Source: Cellulomonas humilata
Lineage (GTDB): Bacteria > Actinomycetota > Actinomycetes > Actinomycetales > Cellulomonadaceae
Direction of reading: 5' to 3'
Length of the DNA stretch: 64,000 nt
NCBI RefSeq assembly: GCF_013359775.1
Contig: NZ_JABMCI010000067.1
Span: forward strand, 124,001-188,000
Shown: piece by piece, positions 52,132-61,514 of the stretch
Position numbering within the stretch: position 1 is the stretch's first letter
Layout of the letters: each line of letters begins with the position of its first letter
Notes under the pieces: generated by a model
Told to the model about the DNA's origin: nothing
What the model saw: only the letters and a program-made list of their open reading frames with translations
Databases searched by the model: none
Program-made: the position numbers and the translations under genes

Positions 52132-55100
52132 ATGACGCAGGACGACCTTTTCTACCGCCCTCTTCGTGCAGGTCTGGCATGGCTCACGGCTGAAACTCCG
52201 CAACGCGTCCTTGTCCTGGGTACCCCCGACGCCAGCCAGGTCGCCGCACTCGAGCGATTGAGCTCCGACGTTCGCCAGGCGGATGCGGCCGACGGAGCCG
52301 AGAGGCTGCACTCCGGGGTGTACGGATTCCTCCGGCGCGGTGCCTGGGAGGCGCTCGTGGTCAACGGGTGGGGCGACGAGCAATCTCCGATTGGCGCTCG
52401 ACACCGGTTCACCGACGAGGGCTCACGCCGGCATCTGGGGATTGCTCGTGAGGTCTTGCTCGAAGGATGGGACGAGGGGCGTCCCTTCTTCGGCTCGAGT
52501 GGTCTGAAGATCGACGACATCGTCAAGATCCGCGGGTTGGACACGATCGGGCGCGTGCGGCGAGTGCAGCGAACGGACGCCGGGTACCGCGTCGAGGTCT
52601 ACGCAGACGGCGAGATCCATACCGCTAGCGAAGAGTCGCTACTGAAGATCGACGGTGATCCGCGGGACCCGGACTTCTGGGTGAAGCAACCGCCTGCTCC
52701 AGCGGACGACATCGCGCTCACGTTGACATGGACGAAGCTGCGCAAGCCGTTGTCCAACACGCTCTACTCGTTCCAGGCATCGAAGACGGTGTTTCGCGCG
52801 TATCAGTTCATCCCGGCACTCAAGATCTTGAACTCGGCGACGGGTCGGTTGCTGATTGCGGACGAGGTCGGACTCGGCAAGACGATCGAGGCAGGACTGG
52901 TCTGGAGCGAGCTCGAGCAGCGCACGCAGCTGCGTCGGACGCTCGTTGTCGCGCCGTCGTCGCTCACCCTGAAGTGGCGCACGGAGATGAGCCGGAGGTT
53001 CGACCGTCAGCTCGAGACCATCAAGCCGCAGCGGCTCGCAGAGATGGCAGATGACCTCCTGGCAGGCAGCGACCCTGAGTTGCATGCCGTGATCTCCCTC
53101 GAATCACTGCGGTCCGCCAGTGATGTGCTGGACAAGCTCACGACGATCCGCCCTCGGTTCGATCTCGTCATCGTCGACGAGGCGCACGCACTGCGCAATG
53201 CAGGCAACCGGTCGCACATCCTCGGCGGCCTGCTGTCCGACTGGGCGGATCACCTGCTGTTTCTCTCTGCCACACCGATCAACCTGCGCTCGAACGACTT
53301 GTACAACCTGCTTTCGTTGCTCGACGACGGCATGTTCCCCGACGCTGACGTCTTCCACCTTCAGCTCGAGCCGAACGAGCACCTGAATGCGGTCGCGCGC
53401 AAGATTGCTCTGGGCGAGCCTGGTGCTCGGGTCGTGGCTCATCTCGACGCGATCCGGTTGTTGCCGTTCGGGCGGCTCGTCGCGGCGCGGCCAGACTTCG
53501 TTCGGCTCGCTGAGCTCGTTGCGACGCCGAAGGCGCTGCCGCACGACCAGCGCGCGGAGGTCAAGCAGCTGGTTGCCGAGCTCAACACATTGAGCGGGAT
53601 CCTGTCTCGGACTCGCAAGATCGACGTTCCTGACGCCAAGGCGATCCGCGAGCCGCACGAGATCCACGTCGAGTGGAGTCCGGCGGAGAAGGACTTCTAC
53701 GACTCGGTCTTCGGCTACTACATGGCACGAGCGATGAGCTCGGGCACGACGCCAGGATTCGCCATGCAGATGCCGCTGCGGCAGGCAGCGAGCTGCCTCC
53801 CTGCGCTGCAGGCCACGCTCCGCCGCCGCGATCCGTCGTTGTTTCGCGACGACGTCGATGACGTCGATGATGACGAGCCGCTTGAGCTCGACGACCTCGT
53901 TGATGTGCCGGTCCTCGCCCGCCCGCTCGGGCCGGATACGAAGTTCGCTGCCCTTCGGACCCGGCTCATCCACCTACGTGAGCAGGGCCTCAACCAGGCG
54001 ATGATCTTCTCGACGTTCCGCGGCACCATCACGTACCTCGTGGACCAGCTGAGCAAGGACTTCTCGGTTCGAGAGATGCACGGCGGCGTCCCGATGGGGG
54101 ACCGGCAGCCGATCATCGATGGTTTCCGCGCGGGCGAGTTCGACATCTTGGTCGTGAGTGAGGTCGGCTCGGAGGGCCTCGACTTCGAGTTCTGCAACGT
54201 GTTGGTGAACTACGACCTGCCCTGGAATCCGATGCGTGTCGAGCAACGGATCGGGCGCCTGGACCGGTTCGGGCAGAAGAACGAGAAAATCTTCATCTTC
54301 AACATGCACGTGCCCGGAACGATCGAGACAGACATCCTCGCTCGCCTTTATCAGCGCATCGGCATCTTCGAGAACTCGATCGGCGATCTCGAGCCCATCC
54401 TGCGCGACGAGTTCAGAGACATCACGAAACAGCTGCTCGATCCGCGCCTCACCGACGAGCAGCGACGGCGTCGGGCCGATGAGATCGCGATCGCCATCGA
54501 AACCAAGGCCAAGCAGCTCAAGAAGCTAGAAGAGGAGCGAGCGACGCTCTCAACTATCGATCAGCTCAAGGTCGACGGTATGACCGAGTCCGGCCCGACC
54601 GATGGCCGCTATGTGGGGGCCTCCGAGATCAGGTCCCTGATCGAGACGCTGGTCCGGGCTACCGGGGCGACACTGACCGGACCGGACCGAACTGGGGTGT
54701 TCCATCTGCGTGGCACGCCTGAGCTCTCCGATCGACTCTGGCGGTCTCGCAAGAAGGACAAGGGCAGCAAGTTCTCGGTGACCGCCTTGCAGGGCAAGCT
54801 CCGCAACGGCGATCCGATCGAGGTGACTTTCGACGCCGAGCTCGCTAGCGGGCGCGACGTGGAGCTGCTGTCCGTTCGCCATCCGCTGGTCGACCTGGCT
54901 CTCGACAACCTCGAGACAGACCACCTCCACCTGCGCCGCTATGGAAGCGTGACGGTGCCAGGAGTGCCGGCCGGGCGCCGGTACGTGGTCCAGGTCGACC
55001 TCGTCGAAACCACGGGCATCCGTCCGTCCAGGGAGTTGTGGGCGACCGCTGTCGACGTGGACACTCGCGAACCCGACGATGACGTCGGCCCCGCGATCCT

Positions 55101-55485
55101 CGCTGCGCTCGCCGCGGGCCAGCTGACGGACGCCGCCGGCCTGGTCTCGATGACGAGCAGGGACGTTCTCAACCTCGTGAAGGACGCGGCGTGGGCGCGG
55201 CGCCAGAGCGACGAGCACCGTCGGCGCCTGGATAACGACGCATTGTCCGCGGCTCGTCTTGCGTCACGGCGCGAGTCATTTCGCTTGAAGGCTGCGAAGG
55301 CGCGAAGCACGCTCGCTCTCGTGCGGGCCGACGACCGAGACCAGCGCATCATCAGGCTGGCCGAGGGGCGCCTGCGCAACATCGAGGATGACCTGCGTGA
55401 GCTCGAGGCGACGATGGCCAGACAGCGCGAGTTGTCTCTGACGATGACGACGGTCGCACTGCTCGACGTGATCGGAGCCGGGTAG
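52132..55485 (+). CDS. RapA/HepA-like SNF2 helicase
   Basis: A 1117-aa protein. The N-terminal 190 residues include an SH3/Tudor-like segment ('IDDIVKIRGLDTIGRVRRVQRTDAGYRVEVYADGEIHTASEESLLKID'), as in RapA. The SNF2 ATPase has Walker A 'DEVGLGKTIEAG' from residue 244, 'VVAPSSLTLKW', DEAH at 349-352 ('VIVDEAHAL'), 'LFLSATPINL', 'AMIFSTFRGT', 'VSEVGSEGLDFEFCNVLVNYDLPWNPMRVEQRIGRLDRFGQ' (motif VI from Gln705) and a C-terminal coiled coil. RapA recycles RNA polymerase, whereas defense homologs such as DrmD translocate on DNA. ATG 52132 is close to the predicted -10. It converges with the Hsp70 gene, four bases apart. Confidence 0.9.
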   Translation: MTQDDLFYRPLRAGLAWLTAETPQRVLVLGTPDASQVAALERLSSDVRQADAADGAERLHSGVYGFLRRGAWEALVVNGWGDEQSPIGARHRFTDEGSRRHLGIAREVLLEGWDEGRPFFGSSGLKIDDIVKIRGLDTIGRVRRVQRTDAGYRVEVYADGEIHTASEESLLKIDGDPRDPDFWVKQPPAPADDIALTLTWTKLRKPLSNTLYSFQASKTVFRAYQFIPALKILNSATGRLLIADEVGLGKTIEAGLVWSELEQRTQLRRTLVVAPSSLTLKWRTEMSRRFDRQLETIKPQRLAEMADDLLAGSDPELHAVISLESLRSASDVLDKLTTIRPRFDLVIVDEAHALRNAGNRSHILGGLLSDWADHLLFLSATPINLRSNDLYNLLSLLDDGMFPDADVFHLQLEPNEHLNAVARKIALGEPGARVVAHLDAIRLLPFGRLVAARPDFVRLAELVATPKALPHDQRAEVKQLVAELNTLSGILSRTRKIDVPDAKAIREPHEIHVEWSPAEKDFYDSVFGYYMARAMSSGTTPGFAMQMPLRQAASCLPALQATLRRRDPSLFRDDVDDVDDDEPLELDDLVDVPVLARPLGPDTKFAALRTRLIHLREQGLNQAMIFSTFRGTITYLVDQLSKDFSVREMHGGVPMGDRQPIIDGFRAGEFDILVVSEVGSEGLDFEFCNVLVNYDLPWNPMRVEQRIGRLDRFGQKNEKIFIFNMHVPGTIETDILARLYQRIGIFENSIGDLEPILRDEFRDITKQLLDPRLTDEQRRRRADEIAIAIETKAKQLKKLEEERATLSTIDQLKVDGMTESGPTDGRYVGASEIRSLIETLVRATGATLTGPDRTGVFHLRGTPELSDRLWRSRKKDKGSKFSVTALQGKLRNGDPIEVTFDAELASGRDVELLSVRHPLVDLALDNLETDHLHLRRYGSVTVPGVPAGRRYVVQVDLVETTGIRPSRELWATAVDVDTREPDDDVGPAILAALAAGQLTDAAGLVSMTSRDVLNLVKDAAWARRQSDEHRRRLDNDALSAARLASRRESFRLKAAKARSTLALVRADDRDQRIIRLAEGRLRNIEDDLRELEATMARQRELSLTMTTVALLDVIGAG

Positions 55486-55489
55486 CCGA

Positions 55490-57142
55490 CTACTTCGTAT
55501 CGTAGGCGCGGCGTTCCATCGGCACCCAACGCGGCTTTTCGATGTTGAGGGCCAACCGGCCGAAGCCTGATCGGAGGGCAGGCCACCTGTCGACGCGCAT
55601 AGTCTGCTGGTAGAGGCGACCGTCAGTCAGCGTGAGTGATCCATCGGGCGCTAGCGTGAAGCGCACATCTCTGAGTCCGAAGTCCACTCTGAGACGATCG
55701 ACCTCATCATCGCCGTGGCGCAGGGTCACAGGCGAACCGTCGAGTGCGACGACGCGCATGGCACCTGAGCCATGGTCGGGCAGGTCACGAACAGCCTCGC
55801 TGCGGTATGCCGTCGCGCCGTCGGGCCAGCTGTAGTAGAGGCGATCCCTCGACATCGCCTCCCACGGCTCGTAGAAGCGAGTGTGAGCGCGATACAAGGT
55901 GGCGGTCTGCTGGGTGCCGTCACGGTCGATGTAGTCGAGGACAAAGTCGAAGCCGGGCAGGTGCAGGTTCACGCGTTCGTAGGTTGTGTTCTCGGCGAGA
56001 CCGGCCGCAATCGACTCCTGCACGCGAATGCTCGCGTCCTGATGGACTACCGCGTTGGCGAACCTCGGGCCGAGGAACCGGGCGACGCCCGGCACCCGAC
56101 TCATGCCGCCGGTGAGCAGCACGTGAGTGATCTTGGAGGTCAACTGCTCGGCGCTCAGCTTGCGCAGGTCGGACGCGCGAGACTGCGGACCTTCGCGCGT
56201 GAGGTAAGCGGCTCGGAGTGTGGACTCGACAAGGCTCCAGGCGCGCTCCATCTGCGGGCGCAGCGCATCGTCGAGCTGCTCGACGCTGTAATGCAGTCGC
56301 GGGAGCTGCACGGCGGCGTATGCCACATCGATGTCGGTCTCGCTGACATCGGTCAATGCAATCTTGGCTTCGGTTGCTGCCCGATCGAGATACGCCCGCG
56401 CCAGTCCTTCATCCGGCAGGTCGCCGAGGAAAATATCCCGTTCCCCAAGGATGTCCTCTAGGTTTTTCGCAATTGCGGTGTCCAGCACGTCGCCAGCCTC
56501 GTCGACGCCGGCCGAAGCGAGCACGTAGATCTCCGGGTCGCGGTCGGGGCTCGTCGTGACGTCGAGGATCGCGACGTCGAGCGTCCCGCCACCCATGTCG
56601 AAGACGAGGACTCGAGCGCCGTCGAGGTAGATGGCGCGTCTCGTCTGCTCAGTGATCCACATGAGTCCGGCGGCTACGGGCTCGTCAATGAGAGTCGACG
56701 CGCCGACGGCGAATCCGGCGGCGGAGGCAAGGTTCAGAAGTCTCAGTCTCTGGTCCGCATCCCACATCGCTGGACATCCGAGGCGAGTCGTTCCCGGCTC
56801 CGAGATGGGAAGCCGCTCGAACTGTGCTCTGGAGGCAAGCTCAGTGAGGACCGCGCCAATAACCTCATCTGCACTGCGCTCGAACGACTTGTCGGCGCTG
56901 CAGACCGTCGTAGCGCCCGTCGTGATGCACCGCTTGACCGACCGGATCAAGCTCCCGGGGCTCTGCCTGAGCGCGTCCTCACCGACGATCAAATCTGCGC
57001 CCCGGGGCGATGCAACGGACGGCATCCAGCTGGTGCTGTCGCCCATGGGAACGATCGAGGGCTTCCCGGTGGGTCCGCTTTCGGCAATCAGCGTCGTGCT
57101 GGTGCCAAAGTCGACTCCGAGAGTGCGCAATGACGTCGCCAA
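55490..57142 (-). CDS. Hsp70-like ATPase with a non-canonical C-terminal domain (TTG start)
   Basis: A 550-aa protein with an Hsp70 actin-fold ATPase domain. Phosphate-1 is 'TLGVDFGTSTTLIAE' (7-21), the connect region 'LIDEPVAAGLMW' (151-162), phosphate-2 'LVFDMGGGTLDVAILDV' (179-195) and adenosine 'VLLTGGMSRVPGVARFLG'. After about residue 390 it departs from DnaK. A beta-rich C-terminus with 'FVLDYIDRDGTQQTATLYRAHTRFYEPWEAM' lacks a recognisable lid and EEVD-like end. The TTG at 57142 has a good AGGAG Shine-Dalgarno at 5 bases, and the start gives the N-terminus exactly. The gene lies 8 bp after the stop of a protein with a GrpE-like end, so the two form a chaperone/exchange-factor operon. 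Confidence 0.88.
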   Translation of the reverse strand: MATSLRTLGVDFGTSTTLIAESGPTGKPSIVPMGDSTSWMPSVASPRGADLIVGEDALRQSPGSLIRSVKRCITTGATTVCSADKSFERSADEVIGAVLTELASRAQFERLPISEPGTTRLGCPAMWDADQRLRLLNLASAAGFAVGASTLIDEPVAAGLMWITEQTRRAIYLDGARVLVFDMGGGTLDVAILDVTTSPDRDPEIYVLASAGVDEAGDVLDTAIAKNLEDILGERDIFLGDLPDEGLARAYLDRAATEAKIALTDVSETDIDVAYAAVQLPRLHYSVEQLDDALRPQMERAWSLVESTLRAAYLTREGPQSRASDLRKLSAEQLTSKITHVLLTGGMSRVPGVARFLGPRFANAVVHQDASIRVQESIAAGLAENTTYERVNLHLPGFDFVLDYIDRDGTQQTATLYRAHTRFYEPWEAMSRDRLYYSWPDGATAYRSEAVRDLPDHGSGAMRVVALDGSPVTLRHGDDEVDRLRVDFGLRDVRFTLAPDGSLTLTDGRLYQQTMRVDRWPALRSGFGRLALNIEKPRWVPMERRAYDTK

Positions 57143-57150
57143 CGTGGCTC

Positions 57151-59247
57151 CTATGTGGCTCGCTCGACCAAGGCTCGGGCGAGCACAATCTCGCCGTCAG
57201 GTCCGTCCCATGTGTAGCCCACGTGTCTGACAACGACCGCCGTTCCTGGCTCTGCTGGAGAACCCACGAGGTCGTGTTCGGACGGTTTGTACGGGACATG
57301 CTCGCCAGGTTCACCCAATCGGGTCAGTCCCTCGCGCGCAGCGATTGCCGCCACTCGGCCGCCGATCCGCTCCGCGGACTGCCGTTCAAGCGCGCTTCCG
57401 ACGTAGGACGCCATGTCCGCCAGCGCCCGCATCGCGTCGACCCGAATTTGCCGGGACTGGGAGTCGCGAAGCGCGTCGGTTGTGTCCGAGGCATCGCGCA
57501 AGCGCTGCTCGGCGCGCTGAAGGCGGTCGGTCGCGGCGGCGGTCGTTGCCTGAGCCTCTGCGACGGAGCTCGTGAGGGTGTGCGCCTCTTGCACGGCCGC
57601 GTCGAGGCGGTGCTCGAGAGCGGCTTTCCCCCGATCGTCACGAATTTCGCCGAGCCACTCGCGGGTGAGGTCGTCGTCGGCGGCGACCCGAGTAATCGCC
57701 TCCCGCACGTGATCGGCGCCAAGCGCTGGGGCAATCTCTCCAGGGGCTGCCAGCACGGTCATCAGACGCCGCCGCGTCGACGCGTCGTCCAGCGCTCGTC
57801 GAGTTCGCGGGTCTACGACCGACGACCTGATTGCGGGATCAGTGAGAATCGATCGGGTGGACGAGCTTGCGATGGCGACGAGGTCGTCGAACGTCACGCG
57901 TTCCCACCACGCAGCGTCTCGAATCTGATCGGGCTCGAATCGCCACACGGTTGTCATCAATCGGACGCGCGCAGTCCCCGGGGCCAGCGCGCCGCGGGCT
58001 GCACGTCGGGCTATTGAGGCCTTGTCGGCGGCCGGGAGCCGCGCCCAGCCGTCGCGGCCGAGAGTCACGATCGAGGCATTCAAGGCCCCGACAGATGCCT
58101 CGTGGTCCTCTTTTTGTGGTCGGAGCCGATCTGCGGCGGCCGCTGTCGACAGAACGGTCGACGGTGCTAATCGACTGGCAATGGGCTCGGCCAGGACCCG
58201 ATCCAGAAGGAAGCCCAGGGCGGCCGCGAGGGGTTTCGCATCCGCGGAGGACCGATGGACGCGATGTTCCTCGATCGCCCTTCCCACAACTGCGACGATG
58301 CCCTCTGGGTCGAGTCCTGCATCAGGAACTGCCTTTGACGAGCGAGGGAGGGCCAGGAAGAGGAGGCCGAGAGCGCCCTGCGAACGGTCGAGCGCGGACG
58401 CAAGGACCTCATCGCCGAACTCCGCCATCGAGATCGCCGACTTCAGTGGCGTTGCGAGCGCTCGACCGAGAGCCGTCCGCCACTCGGAGGCACTGAGCGC
58501 CCCGTAGAGCGCCTGGACGGCGGGCGGTGCTGTTCGGACCTGGGCATCGAGCTCGTCGACCGGGAGGTCTGCGCCCTTGCCGCGCGCGAGTGCTTTGAAG
58601 TCCCGCACAAGGTTGCGCGCGGGCAGAGCGACCGGTGCCGTCGCGAGTGTCGCCACGTCGTGGGCCGTATCGATCTCTGTCTCAAGGGTGACGTCGGCGA
58701 CCACGTCCGCCGGAGCGACCGAGGGCGTCTGCTCCGCGGGCGGTCTCTGCATCTCGTCTTCGCCGACCCACAGGTAGCGCCGCGCCCGATCGGCGCCCCT
58801 GACCCGAACTTCAGGAAGGTCCTCGAACGGCACCTTGGCCTTTCGCCACGCGGCAGCGACTTCCGTTCGGTCGAACGCGCGCTCCCAGCCGGCGATCAGG
58901 TCCTTGCTCAACTGGGGTTCGGTCGCGTCGCGGAGGGCGAGGAGGAATGCCTCGACGGGAACGCTCTGGAAGAGCGCACGAGCACCGTCAGGGTCAACGA
59001 GCAGTCGATGTTCGAGACCTCCCAGCACAGGCGTCACGTAGTGGTAGCCCCTCCGACGGCTGTCCCGCATCGTTTGCACGGTTCCATCCGACCATCGGAC
59101 TTCGGGCGGGCTGCCCGGGGCACTGACGAGCTCGCCAGTACGCAGGACGTGTCGCTCCTCATCCAGTTCGAGCATCACGCGCTGTCGGCTCACCTTGCGG
59201 ACTCTAGCGATCTCGTCCGTGGCTCGGACGTGGTGCGCAGGTCGCAT
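57151..59247 (-). CDS. 698-aa partner of the Hsp70-like protein, with GrpE-like C-terminus
   Basis: The N-terminus (about 1-150) has an SH3-like patch ('VRKVSRQRVMLELDEERHVLRTGELVSAP') and a helical segment. A long helical middle ('LYGALSASEWRTALGRALATPLKSAISMAEFG', 'FLLDRVLAEPIASRLAPSTVL') follows. From about 536 on, a coiled coil ('LEHRLDAAVQEAHTLTSSVAEAQATTAAATDRLQRAEQRLRDA') runs into helices and a final beta domain. That domain, 'GLTRLGEPGEHVPYKPSEHDLVGSPAEPGTAVVVRHVGYTWDGPDGEIVLARALVER', reads like the GrpE beta domain (L-G-x-x-F-x-P-x-x-H-x-x-V ... G-T-V-x-x-V-x-x-G-Y). ATG 59247 is the first start in the coding-like region. A nucleotide-exchange role for the adjacent Hsp70 is inferred, not proven. 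Confidence 0.78.
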   Translation of the reverse strand: MRPAHHVRATDEIARVRKVSRQRVMLELDEERHVLRTGELVSAPGSPPEVRWSDGTVQTMRDSRRRGYHYVTPVLGGLEHRLLVDPDGARALFQSVPVEAFLLALRDATEPQLSKDLIAGWERAFDRTEVAAAWRKAKVPFEDLPEVRVRGADRARRYLWVGEDEMQRPPAEQTPSVAPADVVADVTLETEIDTAHDVATLATAPVALPARNLVRDFKALARGKGADLPVDELDAQVRTAPPAVQALYGALSASEWRTALGRALATPLKSAISMAEFGDEVLASALDRSQGALGLLFLALPRSSKAVPDAGLDPEGIVAVVGRAIEEHRVHRSSADAKPLAAALGFLLDRVLAEPIASRLAPSTVLSTAAAADRLRPQKEDHEASVGALNASIVTLGRDGWARLPAADKASIARRAARGALAPGTARVRLMTTVWRFEPDQIRDAAWWERVTFDDLVAIASSSTRSILTDPAIRSSVVDPRTRRALDDASTRRRLMTVLAAPGEIAPALGADHVREAITRVAADDDLTREWLGEIRDDRGKAALEHRLDAAVQEAHTLTSSVAEAQATTAAATDRLQRAEQRLRDASDTTDALRDSQSRQIRVDAMRALADMASYVGSALERQSAERIGGRVAAIAAREGLTRLGEPGEHVPYKPSEHDLVGSPAEPGTAVVVRHVGYTWDGPDGEIVLARALVERAT

Positions 59248-59354
59248 TGCTGATCTCGAGGCGCCCGTGCGTGTCGGGATGGCATTGCCGACTCCACCGA
59301 TGTCTGTCCGCTTCGATGGCGGGCGACGGTCGCAGCAACTAGTGAGGAGCCACC

Positions 59355-60257
59355 ATGGACGACGGACGCAGCGGCTCCGGATTCGACACGTATCTGATGA
59401 CATGGAACCCGGCGTTCTCCACGATCGACGAGGCCGCCTGGTCTGACGGGATCGCACAGGCGGCCGCGGGTGTGGCCTACGAGGATCGGTGGTCGACCGG
59501 ACAGAACACCCGGATGGCGCCAGGCGACCGAGTCATTCTTCTCCGGCAAGGCACCGGCGTGCGTGGCCTCGTTGCTGCGGGGTGGGTCGAGTCCGATGTC
59601 TACCAGGGCGACCATTGGGATTCTGACCATGGCGGCCAGGCCAACTACGCCGATGTCCGGTGGGAGTCGCTGCTACCGCTCGACGCGCCGCTGCCCACCG
59701 AGGAGCTCCTTGCTTCCCTACCGCTCGTGAAGTGGAACTACATCTTGGGCAGCGGGACTCGCGTCAAGCCTGAGGCGGTCGCAGACCTCGAGGCCTCATG
59801 GAGCGCGTACTACTCGATCGGAACGTCGACACCCACCACAGGAACGTCGATGCGGCAGTCCGCAGCGGACCGGAAACTCATCGAGGACCGTGGGCAGCTC
59901 GTCATGACCGCCTGGTTCGAGTCACGCAAATGGGAGGTGAGCGACGTCCGCCTGACGAACCCCTTCGATGCTGTAGCGACCAGGGACGGCGAAACTCTGT
60001 ACCTCGAGGCGAAAGGCACGACCGGAGCCGGTGCCTCCGTCATCGTGACGAAGAACGAGGTTCGATTCGCGCGTGAGCATCCGGGCCGATGCGTGATCGG
60101 CGTCGTCTCCAACATCCGGCTGGACGATGCCCCCGGCGCACCACGCCGAGCCATGGGTGGTGATCTGCGGCTCCTGAGCTGGACGCCCGACGACGTCGAC
60201 CTGACGCCGCTCACGTACGGCTGGAAGACTGACGACGCCGCGCCGTTTGGCGGCTGA
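59355..60257 (+). CDS. DUF3883/NO VEIN-type nuclease-like protein with N-terminal EVE/PUA-like region
   Basis: A 300-aa protein. The first 150 residues ('YLMTWNPAFSTIDEAAWSDGIAQAAAG', 'MAPGDRVILLRQGTGVRGLVAAGWVES') resemble EVE/PUA-fold readers of modified bases. The C-terminal part is a DUF3883 (NO VEIN C-terminal) domain. It has 'WEVSDVRLTNPFDAVATRDGETLYLEAKGTTGAGASVIVTKNEVRFAREHPGRCVIGVVSNI', in which Asp205 and Glu218-x-Lys220 make a PD-(D/E)xK set. This combination suggests a modification-dependent restriction protein (inference). ATG 59355 has a GAGGAG Shine-Dalgarno. It is divergent from the GrpE-like gene and converges with the NucS/DUF91-like gene (8-bp gap). Confidence 0.82.
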   Translation: MDDGRSGSGFDTYLMTWNPAFSTIDEAAWSDGIAQAAAGVAYEDRWSTGQNTRMAPGDRVILLRQGTGVRGLVAAGWVESDVYQGDHWDSDHGGQANYADVRWESLLPLDAPLPTEELLASLPLVKWNYILGSGTRVKPEAVADLEASWSAYYSIGTSTPTTGTSMRQSAADRKLIEDRGQLVMTAWFESRKWEVSDVRLTNPFDAVATRDGETLYLEAKGTTGAGASVIVTKNEVRFAREHPGRCVIGVVSNIRLDDAPGAPRRAMGGDLRLLSWTPDDVDLTPLTYGWKTDDAAPFGG

Positions 60258-60265
60258 GAGGCGCG

Positions 60266-61309
60266 CTATGCCTTCGCGCTGAAGCCCACGACACCGGGCG
60301 CCAGCGAGACGAGCCCGCGAAGCGTCTCGAGCGTGTTGGTGCCCCAGTTGCTGAACAAGACCCAGGTCTGGCCCGAGTCGATGATGGGGTCATCGAGGAA
60401 CCACCGTCGGCGATTCTCTGGCGTCCTGCCGTAGGTCTGAGCGAAGGCGGACCAGAGTTCGTCGCCCTCGGGCGTCCCTGCGACGACGAGGAACCGTCCA
60501 GCCGGCAGCTGTGTAGCGATCTGCTCCGGCGGGACGCCGAGCTCGTGCAGTGCCCGAACGAGGGCCTGGACCGCCTTCCGCTTGGGGAGCGGATCGGTCT
60601 CGCCTCCTGGTGTGGTGATCGCGTACCTCGTCAGATCGTGTGAGTCGTTCCGGCTCTCGCGCACGGCGGCTTCGCGGCGCTTGAGACGGACGACGAGCTC
60701 CTCCGCTTCCGGCAACGGAATGACCTGTTGCACGTCGAGCAACAGGTGGCCGTCGTGCTTGTACGGCGACAGTCGGACGCAACGGATGTCCATGCCGTAG
60801 AACTCGTTGAGCCACAGCACGGTGGTCGCGACTTCCTGGCTGAAGTCGGCCGACGCCAGGACGATGGCGACCTCGCGCCCGATGACCGGCTCCTCATCGC
60901 CGGTGCCGAGCCAGTCCAGCACCGCAGCTCGAACCGAGCTTTCGTCGCTCGATTCGAGTCCGAGACGTTGCTTGTGGCGTGCGTACGTGCTGACGAGGTC
61001 GTCGAACGTCATCACCGAGACCATCGCCGCGTAGCGCAAGGCCTGCAGCTCCATGTGTCCGCCGCCGTCGGTGCGCTTGAGCTCGACGACGACGAGGCGG
61101 CCTGATCGATCGAGGCACAGTAGGTCGATGCGGCGGTGGGCGTCCTCGAAGTCGCCGAACTCCTCCGCGATAACGAGCAGGTCTCCACCCAGGACTTCGA
61201 TGTGATCACGCACCGCGGCTTGGAGATGCGTGCGCTCGAGGATGTGCTCGGCAGCAAACGTGGTCGGCGGGACCTTCTGGAGTGCGCCGGTGGTGAGGTC
61301 GTACAGCAT
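60266..61309 (-). CDS. NucS/DUF91-like PD-(D/E)xK nuclease
   Basis: A 347-aa protein whose first 120 residues form a RecB-like nuclease core: Glu26 in 'ILERTHLQAAV', Asp62 in 'RRIDLLCLDRSG', Glu76 and Lys78 in 'LVVVELKRTD', and Gln89 in 'ELQALRYA'. This is the arrangement of NucS/DUF91 endonucleases. The remainder is an accessory region with 'RREVAIVLASADFSQEVATTVLWLNEFYGMDIRCVRLSPY' and a C-terminal domain of unknown type ('WSAFAQTYGRTPENRRRWFLDDPI'). It should cut DNA, but strand and mismatch preference are unknown. ATG 61309 was chosen at the conserved 'MLYDLTTGALQKVP' opening. It is divergent from the kinase gene (205 bp). Confidence 0.85.
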   Translation of the reverse strand: MLYDLTTGALQKVPPTTFAAEHILERTHLQAAVRDHIEVLGGDLLVIAEEFGDFEDAHRRIDLLCLDRSGRLVVVELKRTDGGGHMELQALRYAAMVSVMTFDDLVSTYARHKQRLGLESSDESSVRAAVLDWLGTGDEEPVIGREVAIVLASADFSQEVATTVLWLNEFYGMDIRCVRLSPYKHDGHLLLDVQQVIPLPEAEELVVRLKRREAAVRESRNDSHDLTRYAITTPGGETDPLPKRKAVQALVRALHELGVPPEQIATQLPAGRFLVVAGTPEGDELWSAFAQTYGRTPENRRRWFLDDPIIDSGQTWVLFSNWGTNTLETLRGLVSLAPGVVGFSAKA

Positions 61310-61514
61310 GGGTGGGCTCCGCTACGTCGGATTGGGCGTGGCTGCTGTCAACGTACCGACCGTCACGACCGTGAATGGATGGCGTCGGAGATTCGATGGG
61401 GGACTTTCCCGACTATTGCCCCGGAGCGCACGGACGGTCCTGGGTGTATCGCTCACGCACTGGCAGGATGCCCAGGAGAACCACTTGGACCACGAAGCAG
61501 GGGACGCGCGCGCC

